Assembly: GCA_012841845.1 (NCBI GenBank)
Contig: DUTZ01000393.1
Location: 1-12,967, forward strand
Source: Actinomycetales bacterium
GTDB taxonomy: Bacteria; Actinomycetota; Actinomycetes; Mycobacteriales; Mycobacteriaceae
DNA length: 12,967 nt
Reading direction: 5' to 3'
Positions within the stretch are counted from its first letter, which is position 1. Each line of letters begins with the position of its first letter. Below the pieces are notes generated by a model. That model made no database searches and was not told the DNA's origin. It saw nothing but the letters and a program-made list of their open reading frames with translations. Of the stretch, positions 7,062-12,967 are shown piece by piece. The position numbers and the translations under genes were made by a program.

Positions 7062-7556
7062 ATGAGTGAGCCCGTCGGAGAAAGGGATCCCCGGCGGGGA
7101 CGGGAGGGCGACGACCTCGACCGGCACGAGCGCGTCGACGGGACGTCCGCCACGGCGCCGTACGAGCCCGCTCCGTACCCGACGCGGCCCGACCCGGCCG
7201 AACCGTACCCCGGGGACCCGTATCCGGCGGACCCGTACGCGACCCATCGGTTCCCGCCCCAGCTGCACCCCGAGATGTATCCGGCGGCGCCCTACCCGGG
7301 GCAGGGGCACCCCTTCCCGCCCCAGATGTCCCCGGCCGGGCCCCCTCTGCCGCACCACCAGGGGATGCACTACCAGCCCGGGATACCGCACCCGATGATG
7401 CCGCCGCCGATGATGCCGCCCCAGGCCATCCAGCAGACGGTGGTCGTGAACGGCGGGGGTCGGCGCGTGAACCACGTCCTGCACCTGCTCCTGACGCTCC
7501 TCACCGCCGGCCTGTGGCTGCCGGTGTGGATCATCCTCGCGCTGGCGAACTCCTGA
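7062..7556 (+). CDS. Hypothetical Pro/Tyr-rich protein with one C-terminal membrane segment
   Basis: I do not recognise a specific function. The 164-aa protein starts at ATG 7062 after a good ribosome-binding site, GAGGAG (7051-7056); the frame is open upstream, but no better start has such a site. Residues 1-30 are charged. Residues 31-80 repeat PYP-type units (EPYP, GDPYP, ADPYA, AAPYP). Residues 81-122 are rich in Pro, His and Met, including two consecutive MMPP units. After a Gly/Arg patch (NGGGRRVNH), residues 137-160 form one hydrophobic helix containing LLTAGLWLPVWI. Pro-rich tails joined to this kind of short GLW-PVW helix are widespread in small actinobacterial membrane proteins. The tail is probably cytoplasmic and may bind partners. 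It is divergent from dus and its stop lies only 6 nt from the 3' end of the converging tRNA-Lys. Confidence 0.8.
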   Translation: MSEPVGERDPRRGREGDDLDRHERVDGTSATAPYEPAPYPTRPDPAEPYPGDPYPADPYATHRFPPQLHPEMYPAAPYPGQGHPFPPQMSPAGPPLPHHQGMHYQPGIPHPMMPPPMMPPQAIQQTVVVNGGGRRVNHVLHLLLTLLTAGLWLPVWIILALANS

Positions 7557-7562
7557 CGCCCG

Positions 7563-7638
7563 TGGTGCCCCCAGTCGGGCTCGAACCGACGACCTGCGGA
7601 TTAAAAGTCCGTAGCTCTACCAACTGAGCTATAGGGGC
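7563..7638 (-). tRNA. tRNA-Lys (anticodon TTT)
   Basis: On the minus strand the acceptor stem GCCCCTA pairs with TGGGGGC with one G-U pair. The D-arm contains AGCTCAGTTGGTAGAGCT, the anticodon loop is CTTTTAA with TTT in the centre, and the T-arm reads GTCGGTTCGAGCCCGAC. The body is 73 nt (7638-7566) and the 3' CCA is encoded (7565-7563). Confidence 0.97.
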
Positions 7639-7645
7639 GACGATC

Positions 7646-7651
7646 ACGATA
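7646..7651 (-). promoter_or_regulatory. Putative -10 element of tRNA-Lys
   Basis: TATCGT on the minus strand (7651-7646) ends 7 nt before the mature tRNA-Lys 5' end. It fits TANNNT. The -35 region is poor, and the very short leader implies start near the tRNA end. Confidence 0.35.
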
Positions 7652-7692
7652 CCGGGCGCGCCGTGGCCCGCCGTTCCCGTGTCCGGACCGGC

Positions 7693-7722
7693 TGTGACGA
7701 CGGCCCCCCGGTGCCCTAAGCT
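7693..7722 (+). promoter_or_regulatory. Putative promoter of tRNA-Glu
   Basis: TGTGAC (7693-7698) and TAAGCT (7717-7722) are separated by 18 nt and resemble a housekeeping -35/-10 pair. The tRNA begins 37 nt after the -10. Confidence 0.5.
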
Positions 7723-7759
7723 GGACCCGCTGCGGACCGGCGCTCCCGGACGTGGCGAA

Positions 7760-7832
7760 GCCCCCTTCGTCTAGCGGCCTAGGACACCGGCCTTTCACGC
7801 CGGCAGCGCGGGTTCGAATCCCGTAGGGGGTG
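7760..7832 (+). tRNA. tRNA-Glu (anticodon TTC)
   Basis: Acceptor stem GCCCCCT pairs with AGGGGGT, with a G-U closing pair. The D-arm segment is GTCTAGCGGCCTAGGAC, the anticodon loop CTTTCAC centres on TTC, and the T-arm is CGGGTTCGAATCCCG. The length is 73 nt with discriminator G at 7832. CCA is not encoded (CGC follows). Confidence 0.97.
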
Positions 7833-7835
7833 CGC

Positions 7836-7864
7836 GCGGTTCACGGACCGCCGGAAAGCCTTTC
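7836..7864 (+). terminator. Possible weak terminator after tRNA-Glu
   Basis: GCGGT (7836-7840) pairs with ACCGC (7847-7851). A small GAAA/TTTC stem (7854-7864) follows and ends in a short T-rich patch. Both stems are short, and read-through to tRNA-Asp is quite possible. Confidence 0.28.
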
Positions 7865-7876
7865 TGACCTCACGAT

Positions 7877-7906
7877 TTGTGGATCGGGGAAGCCGCCCGG
7901 TAGAGT
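7877..7906 (+). promoter_or_regulatory. Putative promoter of tRNA-Asp and tRNA-Phe
   Basis: TTGTGG (7877-7882) and TAGAGT (7901-7906) are 18 nt apart. The -10 fits TANNNT well and the tRNA-Asp body starts 21 nt later. tRNA-Phe has no room for its own promoter, so this would drive both genes. Confidence 0.5.
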
Positions 7907-7927
7907 TCTGTCTCGTGCGAAAAGCAC

Positions 7928-8004
7928 GGCCCTGTGGCGCAGTTGGTTAGCGCGCCGCCCTGTCACGGCGGAGGTCGCGGGTTCGAGCCCCGTCAGGGTC
8001 GCCA
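7928..8004 (+). tRNA. tRNA-Asp (anticodon GTC)
   Basis: Acceptor GGCCCTG pairs with CAGGGTC (one G-U pair). The D-arm segment is GCGCAGTTGGTTAGCGC, the anticodon loop CTGTCAC centres on GTC, and the T-arm is CGGGTTCGAGCCCCG. The body is 74 nt with discriminator G at 8001, and CCA is encoded at 8002-8004. Confidence 0.97.
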
Positions 8005-8005
8005 G

Positions 8006-8048
8006 AGACTGCCGGCGCATTCGGTGAACACCGGATGCGCCGGAGTCT
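8006..8048 (+). repeat. Long hairpin filling the tRNA-Asp / tRNA-Phe spacer
   Basis: AGACT (8006-8010) pairs with AGTCT (8044-8048), G8011 is bulged, CCGGCGCAT (8012-8020) pairs with ATGCGCCGG (8035-8043), a T-G wobble follows, and CGGT pairs with ACCG around a GAAC loop (8026-8029). It starts 1 nt after the encoded CCA of tRNA-Asp and ends 3 nt before tRNA-Phe. Since no promoter fits after it, a processing structure seems more likely than a full terminator. Confidence 0.8.
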
Positions 8049-8051
8049 TAG

Positions 8052-8125
8052 GGCCAGGTAGCTCAGTTGGTACGAGCGTCCGCCTGAAAAGCGGAAGGTC
8101 GCCGGTTCGATCCCGGCCCTGGCCA
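8052..8125 (+). tRNA. tRNA-Phe (anticodon GAA)
   Basis: Acceptor GGCCAGG pairs perfectly with CCTGGCC. The D-arm segment is AGCTCAGTTGGTACGAGC, the anticodon loop CTGAAAA centres on GAA, and the T-arm is GCCGGTTCGATCCCGGC. The length is 74 nt with discriminator A at 8125. CCA is not encoded (CAC follows). Confidence 0.97.
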
Positions 8126-8135
8126 CACTCGACAC

Positions 8136-8165
8136 GACGCGTCGGAGCCCCGCCTCCGGCGCGTC
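8136..8165 (+). terminator. Hairpin terminator after tRNA-Phe
   Basis: GACGCG-T-CGGAG (8136-8147) pairs with CTCCG-G-CGCGTC (8154-8165) as a 12-bp stem with one T-G wobble and a 6-nt CCCCGC loop. It starts 10 nt after tRNA-Phe. No U-tract follows directly (AGGTCATTTC). Confidence 0.65.
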
Positions 8166-8195
8166 AGGTCATTTCGGGGTTCGTCGGAGCGGCGT

Positions 8196-8201
8196 TATAG
8201 C
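8196..8201 (+). promoter_or_regulatory. Putative -10 element for leaderless emb transcript
   Basis: TATAGC (8196-8201) lies 9 nt before ATG 8211, and no Shine-Dalgarno precedes that ATG. Transcription would start within about 1-3 nt of the ATG. This also argues against the in-frame GTG at 8202, which would then be upstream of the transcript. Confidence 0.4.
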
Positions 8202-8210
8202 GTGGACCCC

Positions 8211-11200
8211 ATGCCAGCGCCTGCCTCCCCCGACGTGCCCGACGCCGCCGAGACGCCCGGCCCGGCCCGTGGGGACGCCTCCGGGAGGGGCGGTGCGCGG
8301 GGCGGGGCCGACCGCTGGGGGATCGTCGCCGCGGTGAGCGGCCTGATCGGCGTCATCCTCGCGATCGTCGTCCCGATGCTGCCGGTCACGCAGACCACCA
8401 CCACTATCAGCTGGCCCGAGGCCGGGACGCTGGACCCGGTCACGGCGCCGCTCGTCGCCTACTACCCGCTCGACCTCACGGTGGACGTGCCCTGCTCGGC
8501 GGTCGCGGAGCTGCGGGACGCCGACCGCGAGGACGCGGTGCTCGTCTCCACCGCGCCGCGGGAGGCCGGCGAGGAGGCGGGCGCCCGCGCGCTCATGGTG
8601 GCGGTCGCCGGCCCGAACGTCGAGGTGCGCAGCCGCAACGTGCTCGTCGCGTCGGCCCCCACCGAGGAGGTCGCGCGCCCCGGCGCCTGCTCGACCATCC
8701 ACGTGGCCGCCGACTCCGGCTCGATCTCCGCCGAGTTCCGCGGGTTGACCGTCGACGGCTCGGGGGTGGGCGGCCACATCGAGGAGGACCAGCGGCCGCA
8801 GGTCGTGGGCGTCTTCACCGACCTCACCGGGCCCGCGCCGGCGGACATGGCCGTCGACATCACGGTGGACTCGCGCTACACCACCGACGGCACGCTGCTC
8901 AAGCAGGTGGCGATCGCGGTGGGGATCCTCGCGATCATCCTCTCCCTCGTCGCGCTGCACCGGCTCGACCTGCGGGACGGGCGCTCCGCGCGCCGGATAC
9001 TGCCCAGGGGTTGGTGGAAGCCGCGGCCGCTCGACCTGGTGGTGGTGGCGACGCTCGGCGTGTGGCACATCATCGGCGCCAACACGGCCGACGACGGCTA
9101 CATCCTCACCGAGGCCCGCGCCGCGGTGTCCAGCGGCTACATGCCCGAGGTGTTCCGCTACTACGGGGCGCCGTACGCGCCCTTCGGCATGCCGTACTAC
9201 CTCTACACGGCGATGGCGGAGGTCTCGCTCGGCAGCGTGTGGCTGCGCCTGCCGGCGCTGCTGCTGGGCATCGGCTCGTGGATCCTGCTCACCCGCGAGG
9301 TGATCCCGCGCCTGGGCATCGCGGCCCGGCACGCGGCGGCGGTGCGGTGGAGCACCGCGGCGGTGTTCCTCGCGTTCTGGCTCACCTACAACAACGGCCT
9401 GCGCCCCGAGCCGATCATCGCCTTCGGCGTCCTGGCCACCTGGGTCTCCCTCGAGCGGGCGCTGGCCACGGGCCGGCTCCTGCCGGCGGCGGCCGCGTTC
9501 GTCATCGGCGGCTTCACGCTCTCGGCGGCCCCCACCGGCACGTTCTGCATCGCCGCGATCATCGCCGCCTCCCGGCCGCTCCTGCTGCTGCTCGTCCGCC
9601 GGGCGCGCCGCGACGGGTGGATCCCCACCGTGGCCCCGCTCCTCGCCGCCGGGCTCTCCGTCCTGCACCTGATCTTCCTCGACCAGCCGCTGGTCACCAC
9701 GCTGCAGTCGTCGGCACTCCTCGGCGAGGTGGGCCCCGCCGGCGCCTGGTACGAGGAGGTGTGGCGCTACGGGTGGCTCATGAACCCGACCCCGGACGGC
9801 TCGCTCGCCCGCCGCTTCGCGGTGGTCGTCATGCTGCTCTCGCTGGTCACCTGCGCCGCGATCCTCTTCCGCAAGGGCCGGATCCCCGGCGTCGCGGTGG
9901 GCCCGTCCCGGCGGATCGTGGGCCTGGCCGCCATGAGCATCGCCTTCATGGCGCTCAACCCCACCAAGTGGACCCACCACTTCGGCGCCTTCGCCACGAT
10001 CGGCGCCGCGCTCGCCGCGCTCGTCACCCTGGCGGTCCTGCCCGCGGCCACGCGTTCGCTGCGCAACCGCGTGCTGTTCCTCGCCGCCGTGCTCTTCGTC
10101 CTCTCCCTGAGCTTCACCTCCACCAACGGCTGGTGGTACATCTCCATCTACGGCATCCCGTGGGGCGGGACCCAGCCGTCGATCGCCGGGGTGAACCTCT
10201 CCTCGGTGTTCCTCGCGGGCTGCCTGCTCGCGCTGGTGGTGGCGCTGTTCCTGCACTACCGGGAGCCGTTCGTCCCGGCGCGCCCGGAGCCGGACGCCGG
10301 CGGCGAGCGGCCCGGCCCGCTGCTCCGCGTGGTCCGCGAGGCCCGGCACGCGCCCCTCGGGCTGGCCGCCGGCCTCGTCGTCGTGGTGATCGTGGCCTCC
10401 ATGGCCGCGGCCGTCCGCAACCAGTACCCGGCCTACTCGGTGGGCCTGCAGAACCTCCGCGCGCTGGCCGGCGAACCCTGCGGCATCGCCGACGCGGTGC
10501 TCGCCGAGCCCGACGCCAACGCCGGCCTGCTCGAGCCGATGGGTGAGGCCCGCGACCAGCTCGAGGCGGGCGGCCCCGCCGTCGAGTTCACGCCCGACGG
10601 CATCCCCACCGACCTCACCGCCACCCAGGACGTCGACACCGACACGATGGGCACCGGCGAGGAGTCGGACAACACCTCCACCACCGAGGGCACCGGGGGC
10701 GGCGTCCGCGCCGCGGAGGGCATCAACGGCAGCCACGCCGAGCTGCCCTTCGGCCTGGACCCCGCCCGCGTGCCGGTGCTCGGCAGCCACCAGACCGGGG
10801 CGCAGTTCAACGCCGAGGCCACCACCGACTGGTACCTCCTGCCCGAGCGCTCCGGGGACACGCCGCTGCTCACCGTCGCCGTGGCCGGCCGGTTCGCGTC
10901 CGACGCGCTCCTCGTGGAGTACGTGACCGGCGGGGCCGAGCCCACCGCGGACACCGAGGCGGTCGGCTCCGTGCAGCCGATCGACATCGGCCCGGCGCCG
11001 TCGTGGCGCAACCTGCGCGTCCCGCTCGACCGCCTCCCGGAGGACGCGACCGCCGTCCGGCTCGTCGTCCGCGACTCCGACCCGGACCCGTCCCGCTGGA
11101 TCGCCTTCACCCCGCCCCGGCTCGCGCAGGTCGTCACCCTGCAGGAGCTGGTGGGGGACACGCGGCCGGTCCTGCCCGACTGGGCGGTGGCGTTCCACGT

Positions 11201-11513
11201 GCCGTGCCTGCGGCCGTTCGACGAGTACGCCGGGATCCACGAACTCCCCGAGTACCGCGTGCTGCCGGACCGCGGCCTCGCGGTGAGCTCCACCAACACG
11301 TGGCAGTCCTGGGACGGCGGCGGCCCCCTCGGGTTCATCGAACTCCTCCTCGAGGGCGAGACCGTGCCCACGTACCTCGAGCACGACTGGTCGCGGGACT
11401 GGGGCTCGCTCGTGCGCTACTCGCCGATCGTGCCCGAGGCGCGTCCGGCGACCGTGGAGCACGGCGAGGCCGTACGGTCGGGGCTGTGGAACGGGGGACC
11501 ACTGGCGCGGTGA
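8211..11513 (+). CDS. emb: Arabinosyltransferase of the EmbA/B/C family
   Basis: GT-C-fold membrane enzyme that transfers arabinose from decaprenyl-phosphoryl-arabinose to cell-wall arabinan; the family is the target of ethambutol. The product is 1100 aa from ATG 8211 (1103 from GTG 8202). A cytoplasmic tail leads to TM1 (about 37-59). A periplasmic jelly-roll-like domain follows, and then the catalytic NTADDGYI loop with Asp294-Asp295. The multispan core includes the conserved WTHHFGAF (587-594). A last membrane helix lies near 715-735, and the large extracytoplasmic C-terminal domain contains INGSHAELPFGLDPARVPVLGS and LPDWAVAFHVPCLRPF. The Thr/Glu/Gly-rich stretch around 800-840 is a loop seen in Emb proteins. 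I cannot assign it to EmbA, EmbB or EmbC; it stands alone, not in an embCAB cluster. Confidence 0.93.
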   Translation: MPAPASPDVPDAAETPGPARGDASGRGGARGGADRWGIVAAVSGLIGVILAIVVPMLPVTQTTTTISWPEAGTLDPVTAPLVAYYPLDLTVDVPCSAVAELRDADREDAVLVSTAPREAGEEAGARALMVAVAGPNVEVRSRNVLVASAPTEEVARPGACSTIHVAADSGSISAEFRGLTVDGSGVGGHIEEDQRPQVVGVFTDLTGPAPADMAVDITVDSRYTTDGTLLKQVAIAVGILAIILSLVALHRLDLRDGRSARRILPRGWWKPRPLDLVVVATLGVWHIIGANTADDGYILTEARAAVSSGYMPEVFRYYGAPYAPFGMPYYLYTAMAEVSLGSVWLRLPALLLGIGSWILLTREVIPRLGIAARHAAAVRWSTAAVFLAFWLTYNNGLRPEPIIAFGVLATWVSLERALATGRLLPAAAAFVIGGFTLSAAPTGTFCIAAIIAASRPLLLLLVRRARRDGWIPTVAPLLAAGLSVLHLIFLDQPLVTTLQSSALLGEVGPAGAWYEEVWRYGWLMNPTPDGSLARRFAVVVMLLSLVTCAAILFRKGRIPGVAVGPSRRIVGLAAMSIAFMALNPTKWTHHFGAFATIGAALAALVTLAVLPAATRSLRNRVLFLAAVLFVLSLSFTSTNGWWYISIYGIPWGGTQPSIAGVNLSSVFLAGCLLALVVALFLHYREPFVPARPEPDAGGERPGPLLRVVREARHAPLGLAAGLVVVVIVASMAAAVRNQYPAYSVGLQNLRALAGEPCGIADAVLAEPDANAGLLEPMGEARDQLEAGGPAVEFTPDGIPTDLTATQDVDTDTMGTGEESDNTSTTEGTGGGVRAAEGINGSHAELPFGLDPARVPVLGSHQTGAQFNAEATTDWYLLPERSGDTPLLTVAVAGRFASDALLVEYVTGGAEPTADTEAVGSVQPIDIGPAPSWRNLRVPLDRLPEDATAVRLVVRDSDPDPSRWIAFTPPRLAQVVTLQELVGDTRPVLPDWAVAFHVPCLRPFDEYAGIHELPEYRVLPDRGLAVSSTNTWQSWDGGGPLGFIELLLEGETVPTYLEHDWSRDWGSLVRYSPIVPEARPATVEHGEAVRSGLWNGGPLAR

Positions 11514-11597
11514 CGCGCTAGCATCGGCCACGACCCCATTTACAAGGAAGTCCAAGTAATCCCCTCGTCGGGGACCCCCGGAGAACAGGAGTACGCC

Positions 11598-12383
11598 ATG
11601 TCCGTGACCGAGAAGCAGTTCGAGAACATCCTCGTGGAGCAGACCGGCCGCGTCGCCGTCATCACCCTCAACCGCCCCAAGGCGCTCAACGCGCTGAGCA
11701 GCGCCATGGAGAAGGACGTCGTCGAGGCCGTCGAGGGTCTCGACTCGGATCCCGGCGTGGGCTGCATCGTCATCACCGGCTCGGAGAAGGCCTTCGCGGC
11801 CGGCGCCGACATCAAGGAGATGAAGGACAAGACCTACCCCGGCATCTTCCTCGAGCGCTTCTTCCACGACTGGAAGCGCCTCACCGCCGCCCGCACCCCG
11901 ATCGTCGCCGCCGTCAACGGCTTCGCGCTCGGCGGCGGCTGCGAGCTCGCCATGATGTGCGACATGATCATCGCCGGCGACTCGGCCAAGTTCGGCCAGC
12001 CCGAGATCAAGCTCGGCGTGATCCCCGGCATGGGCGGCTCCCAGCGCCTCACCCGCGCCGTGGGCAAGGCCAAGGCCATGGACCTGTGCCTCACCGGCCG
12101 CAACATGGACGCCGAGGAGGCCGAACGCGCCGGCCTCGTGGCCCGCATCGTCCCGTCGGCCGACCTGCTCGACGAGACCATGAAGGTCGCCGAGACCATC
12201 GCCTCCATGGGCAAGACCGCCGCCGTCGTGGCCAAGCAGGCCGTCAACCGGTCCTTCGAGACCACCCTCGAGGAGGGCCTGCTCGCCGAGCAGAACGCCT
12301 TCTACGCGCTGTTCGCCACCGAGGACCAGACGGAGGGCATGACGGCGTTCGCCGAGAAGCGCGCCCCCGAGTGGAAGCGCTGA
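11598..12383 (+). CDS. echA8: Enoyl-CoA hydratase/isomerase, EchA8-like
   Basis: Crotonase-fold enzyme that hydrates trans-2-enoyl-CoA to 3-hydroxyacyl-CoA in fatty-acid beta-oxidation. The 261-aa protein has the CoA-binding and oxyanion-hole segment AAGADIKEM (67-75) and [15 protein letters not shown]. The two catalytic glutamates are Glu116 and Glu136 (in [12 protein letters not shown]), 20 residues apart as in mitochondrial crotonase, so the hydratase reaction is expected. The C-terminus ends [21 protein letters not shown]. The sequence pattern strongly recalls mycobacterial EchA8. The ATG at 11598 follows AGGAG (11587-11591). The 84-nt gap after emb holds no clear terminator; it has a TAGCAT (11519-11524) that could be a -10 and a small CCCC/GGGG hairpin in the leader near 11562-11574. 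The stop overlaps the next gene. Confidence 0.93.
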   Translation: MSVTEKQFENILVEQTGRVAVITLNRPKALNALSSAMEKDVVEAVEGLDSDPGVGCIVITGSEKAFAAGADIKEMKDKTYPGIFLERFFHDWKRLTAARTPIVAAVNGFALGGGCELAMMCDMIIAGDSAKFGQPEIKLGVIPGMGGSQRLTRAVGKAKAMDLCLTGRNMDAEEAERAGLVARIVPSADLLDETMKVAETIASMGKTAAVVAKQAVNRSFETTLEEGLLAEQNAFYALFATEDQTEGMTAFAEKRAPEWKR

Positions 12384-12967
12384 CCGGCCACCGCGCCCCC
12401 GGCGACCCGCTGCCGGTCCTCGTCCTCACCGGGTACCTCGGTGCGGGCAAGACCACCCTGCTCAACCACCTGCTGAGCGGGGCGCCCGGCCTGCGGATCG
12501 CCGCGATCGTCAACGACTTCGGCGAGATCGACGTGGACGCCACCTCGGTGGCGGGCCGCGTCGACTCGCTGGTGTCGCTGGCCAACGGCTGCGTGTGCTG
12601 CGAGGTGGACGCGAGCGAACTCGGCGAGGCGCTCGGCCGGCTCGCCGACCCCGGGCTCGGCCTGGACCTCGCCGTGATCGAGGCCAGCGGCCTGGCCGAG
12701 CCCGCCACCCTGTCCCGGATGGTCCACGACGTCCCGCGCGAGGTGGCCCGGCACGCCGGGCTGATCCAGGTCGTGGACGCCGAGGGCCTCGAGGAGACCA
12801 TGGCGCGGCACCCGCGACTGGCCGCGCACCTCGCGGAGGCCGACCTCGTCGTCGTCAACAAATGCGACCTCGTCTCCCGCGACCGCTTCGCGGCCCTCCG
12901 GGGCCGGGTCCGCGACCACGCGCCGCACGTCGCCGTGCTGCCCGCGGTCCGGGCCGCCGTGCCCGCC
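12371..12967 (+). CDS. CobW/COG0523 (G3E) GTPase, 3' end cut by the window
   Basis: G3E-family GTPase of the CobW/YjiA/ZagA group, which use GTP to load metal (often zinc or cobalt) into client proteins. The 199 visible codons are open to the window end. They show Walker [10 protein letters not shown] (21-29), NDFGEIDVD in the switch region, the metal-binding CxCC motif CVCC (Cys74, Cys76, Cys77), EASGLAEP (Walker B/switch), and the base-recognition motif NKCD (163-166). GTG 12371 is the only good start I see: it overlaps the end of echA8 by 13 nt and follows GAGAAG (12354-12359) about 11 nt upstream. The overlap suggests translational coupling. The C-terminal CobW_C domain and any His-rich metal loop lie outside the window, so the metal and client cannot be inferred. 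Confidence 0.9.
   Translation, partial: MEALTGHRAPGDPLPVLVLTGYLGAGKTTLLNHLLSGAPGLRIAAIVNDFGEIDVDATSVAGRVDSLVSLANGCVCCEVDASELGEALGRLADPGLGLDLAVIEASGLAEPATLSRMVHDVPREVARHAGLIQVVDAEGLEETMARHPRLAAHLAEADLVVVNKCDLVSRDRFAALRGRVRDHAPHVAVLPAVRAAVPA

Noticed and set aside
5081..7153. Long minus-strand open frame across dus and phoU in another frame
   Set aside because: It is an out-of-frame shadow; the dus and phoU frames carry all the recognisable motifs.
7839..7849. GTTCACGGACC, a single PHO-box-like unit after tRNA-Glu
   Set aside because: There is no second unit at 11-bp spacing and the position is part of a hairpin; a lone 7-mer match is expected by chance in this composition.
8023..8029. GGTGAAC (reverse-strand GTTCACC) inside the Asp-Phe spacer hairpin
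   Set aside because: It is a single unit and forms the top of the spacer stem and loop; no phosphate gene is adjacent.
7563..8125. tRNA genes as possible integration (att) sites
   Set aside because: I see no integrase gene or duplicated tRNA 3' end nearby; flanking genes look like conserved core.
8169..11867. Very long open frame (about 1230 codons) on the minus strand across emb and part of echA8
   Set aside because: It is the antisense shadow of emb in a high-GC genome: Arg/Gly/Asp/Val/His-rich low complexity with no recognisable domain, while the plus strand encodes a clear Emb protein.

Overview
The window is very GC-rich. It carries mycothiol synthase (mshD) together with an Emb-type cell-wall arabinosyltransferase, a pairing that points to a mycolic-acid actinobacterium (order Mycobacteriales). 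A Dietzia- or Gordonia-like genus is a guess; nothing here fixes the genus. Nearly all of the window looks like ordinary chromosomal core. I see no insertion sequence, prophage, CRISPR array or toxin/defence module.

Region 1 (1-5700) is a phosphate-acquisition block. The tail of mshD comes first, then pstS-pstC-pstA-pstB on the + strand (lipoprotein, two permeases, ATPase), then phoU on the - strand, converging on pstB. A perfect 38-nt palindrome between pstB and phoU can terminate both transcripts. Both pstS and phoU are preceded by two head-to-tail 11-bp units of the GTTCAYY type, which is the actinobacterial PHO-box pattern. Each pair sits 27-29 nt upstream of a plausible -10 hexamer. The two arms therefore look like one phosphate-starvation regulon, although no response-regulator gene is in the window.

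Region 2 (5698-7556) holds dus (tRNA-dihydrouridine synthase, - strand) and, divergent from it, a small Pro/Tyr-rich single-pass membrane protein of unknown function. From memory, the order mshD / pstB-like phoT / phoU-like phoY2 (reverse) / dus (reverse) also occurs in Mycobacterium tuberculosis (Rv0819-Rv0823c). Here a complete pstSCAB operon occupies the place of the lone phoT.

Region 3 (7563-8165) contains four tRNA genes: Lys(TTT) on the - strand, and Glu(TTC), Asp(GTC) and Phe(GAA) on the + strand. Putative promoters precede Lys, Glu and Asp. A long hairpin fills the Asp-Phe spacer, and another hairpin follows Phe.

Region 4 (8211-12967) holds a stand-alone emb arabinosyltransferase that is probably leaderless, an EchA8-like enoyl-CoA hydratase, and a CobW/COG0523 metal-chaperone-type GTPase. 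The GTPase overlaps the hydratase stop by 13 nt and runs off the window end.

The observations most worth following are the paired PHO boxes, the probably leaderless phoU with its altered first metal motif, the tRNA spacer hairpin, the uncharacterised Pro/Tyr-rich membrane protein, and the echA-cobW coupling. I did not find a convincing undescribed system.
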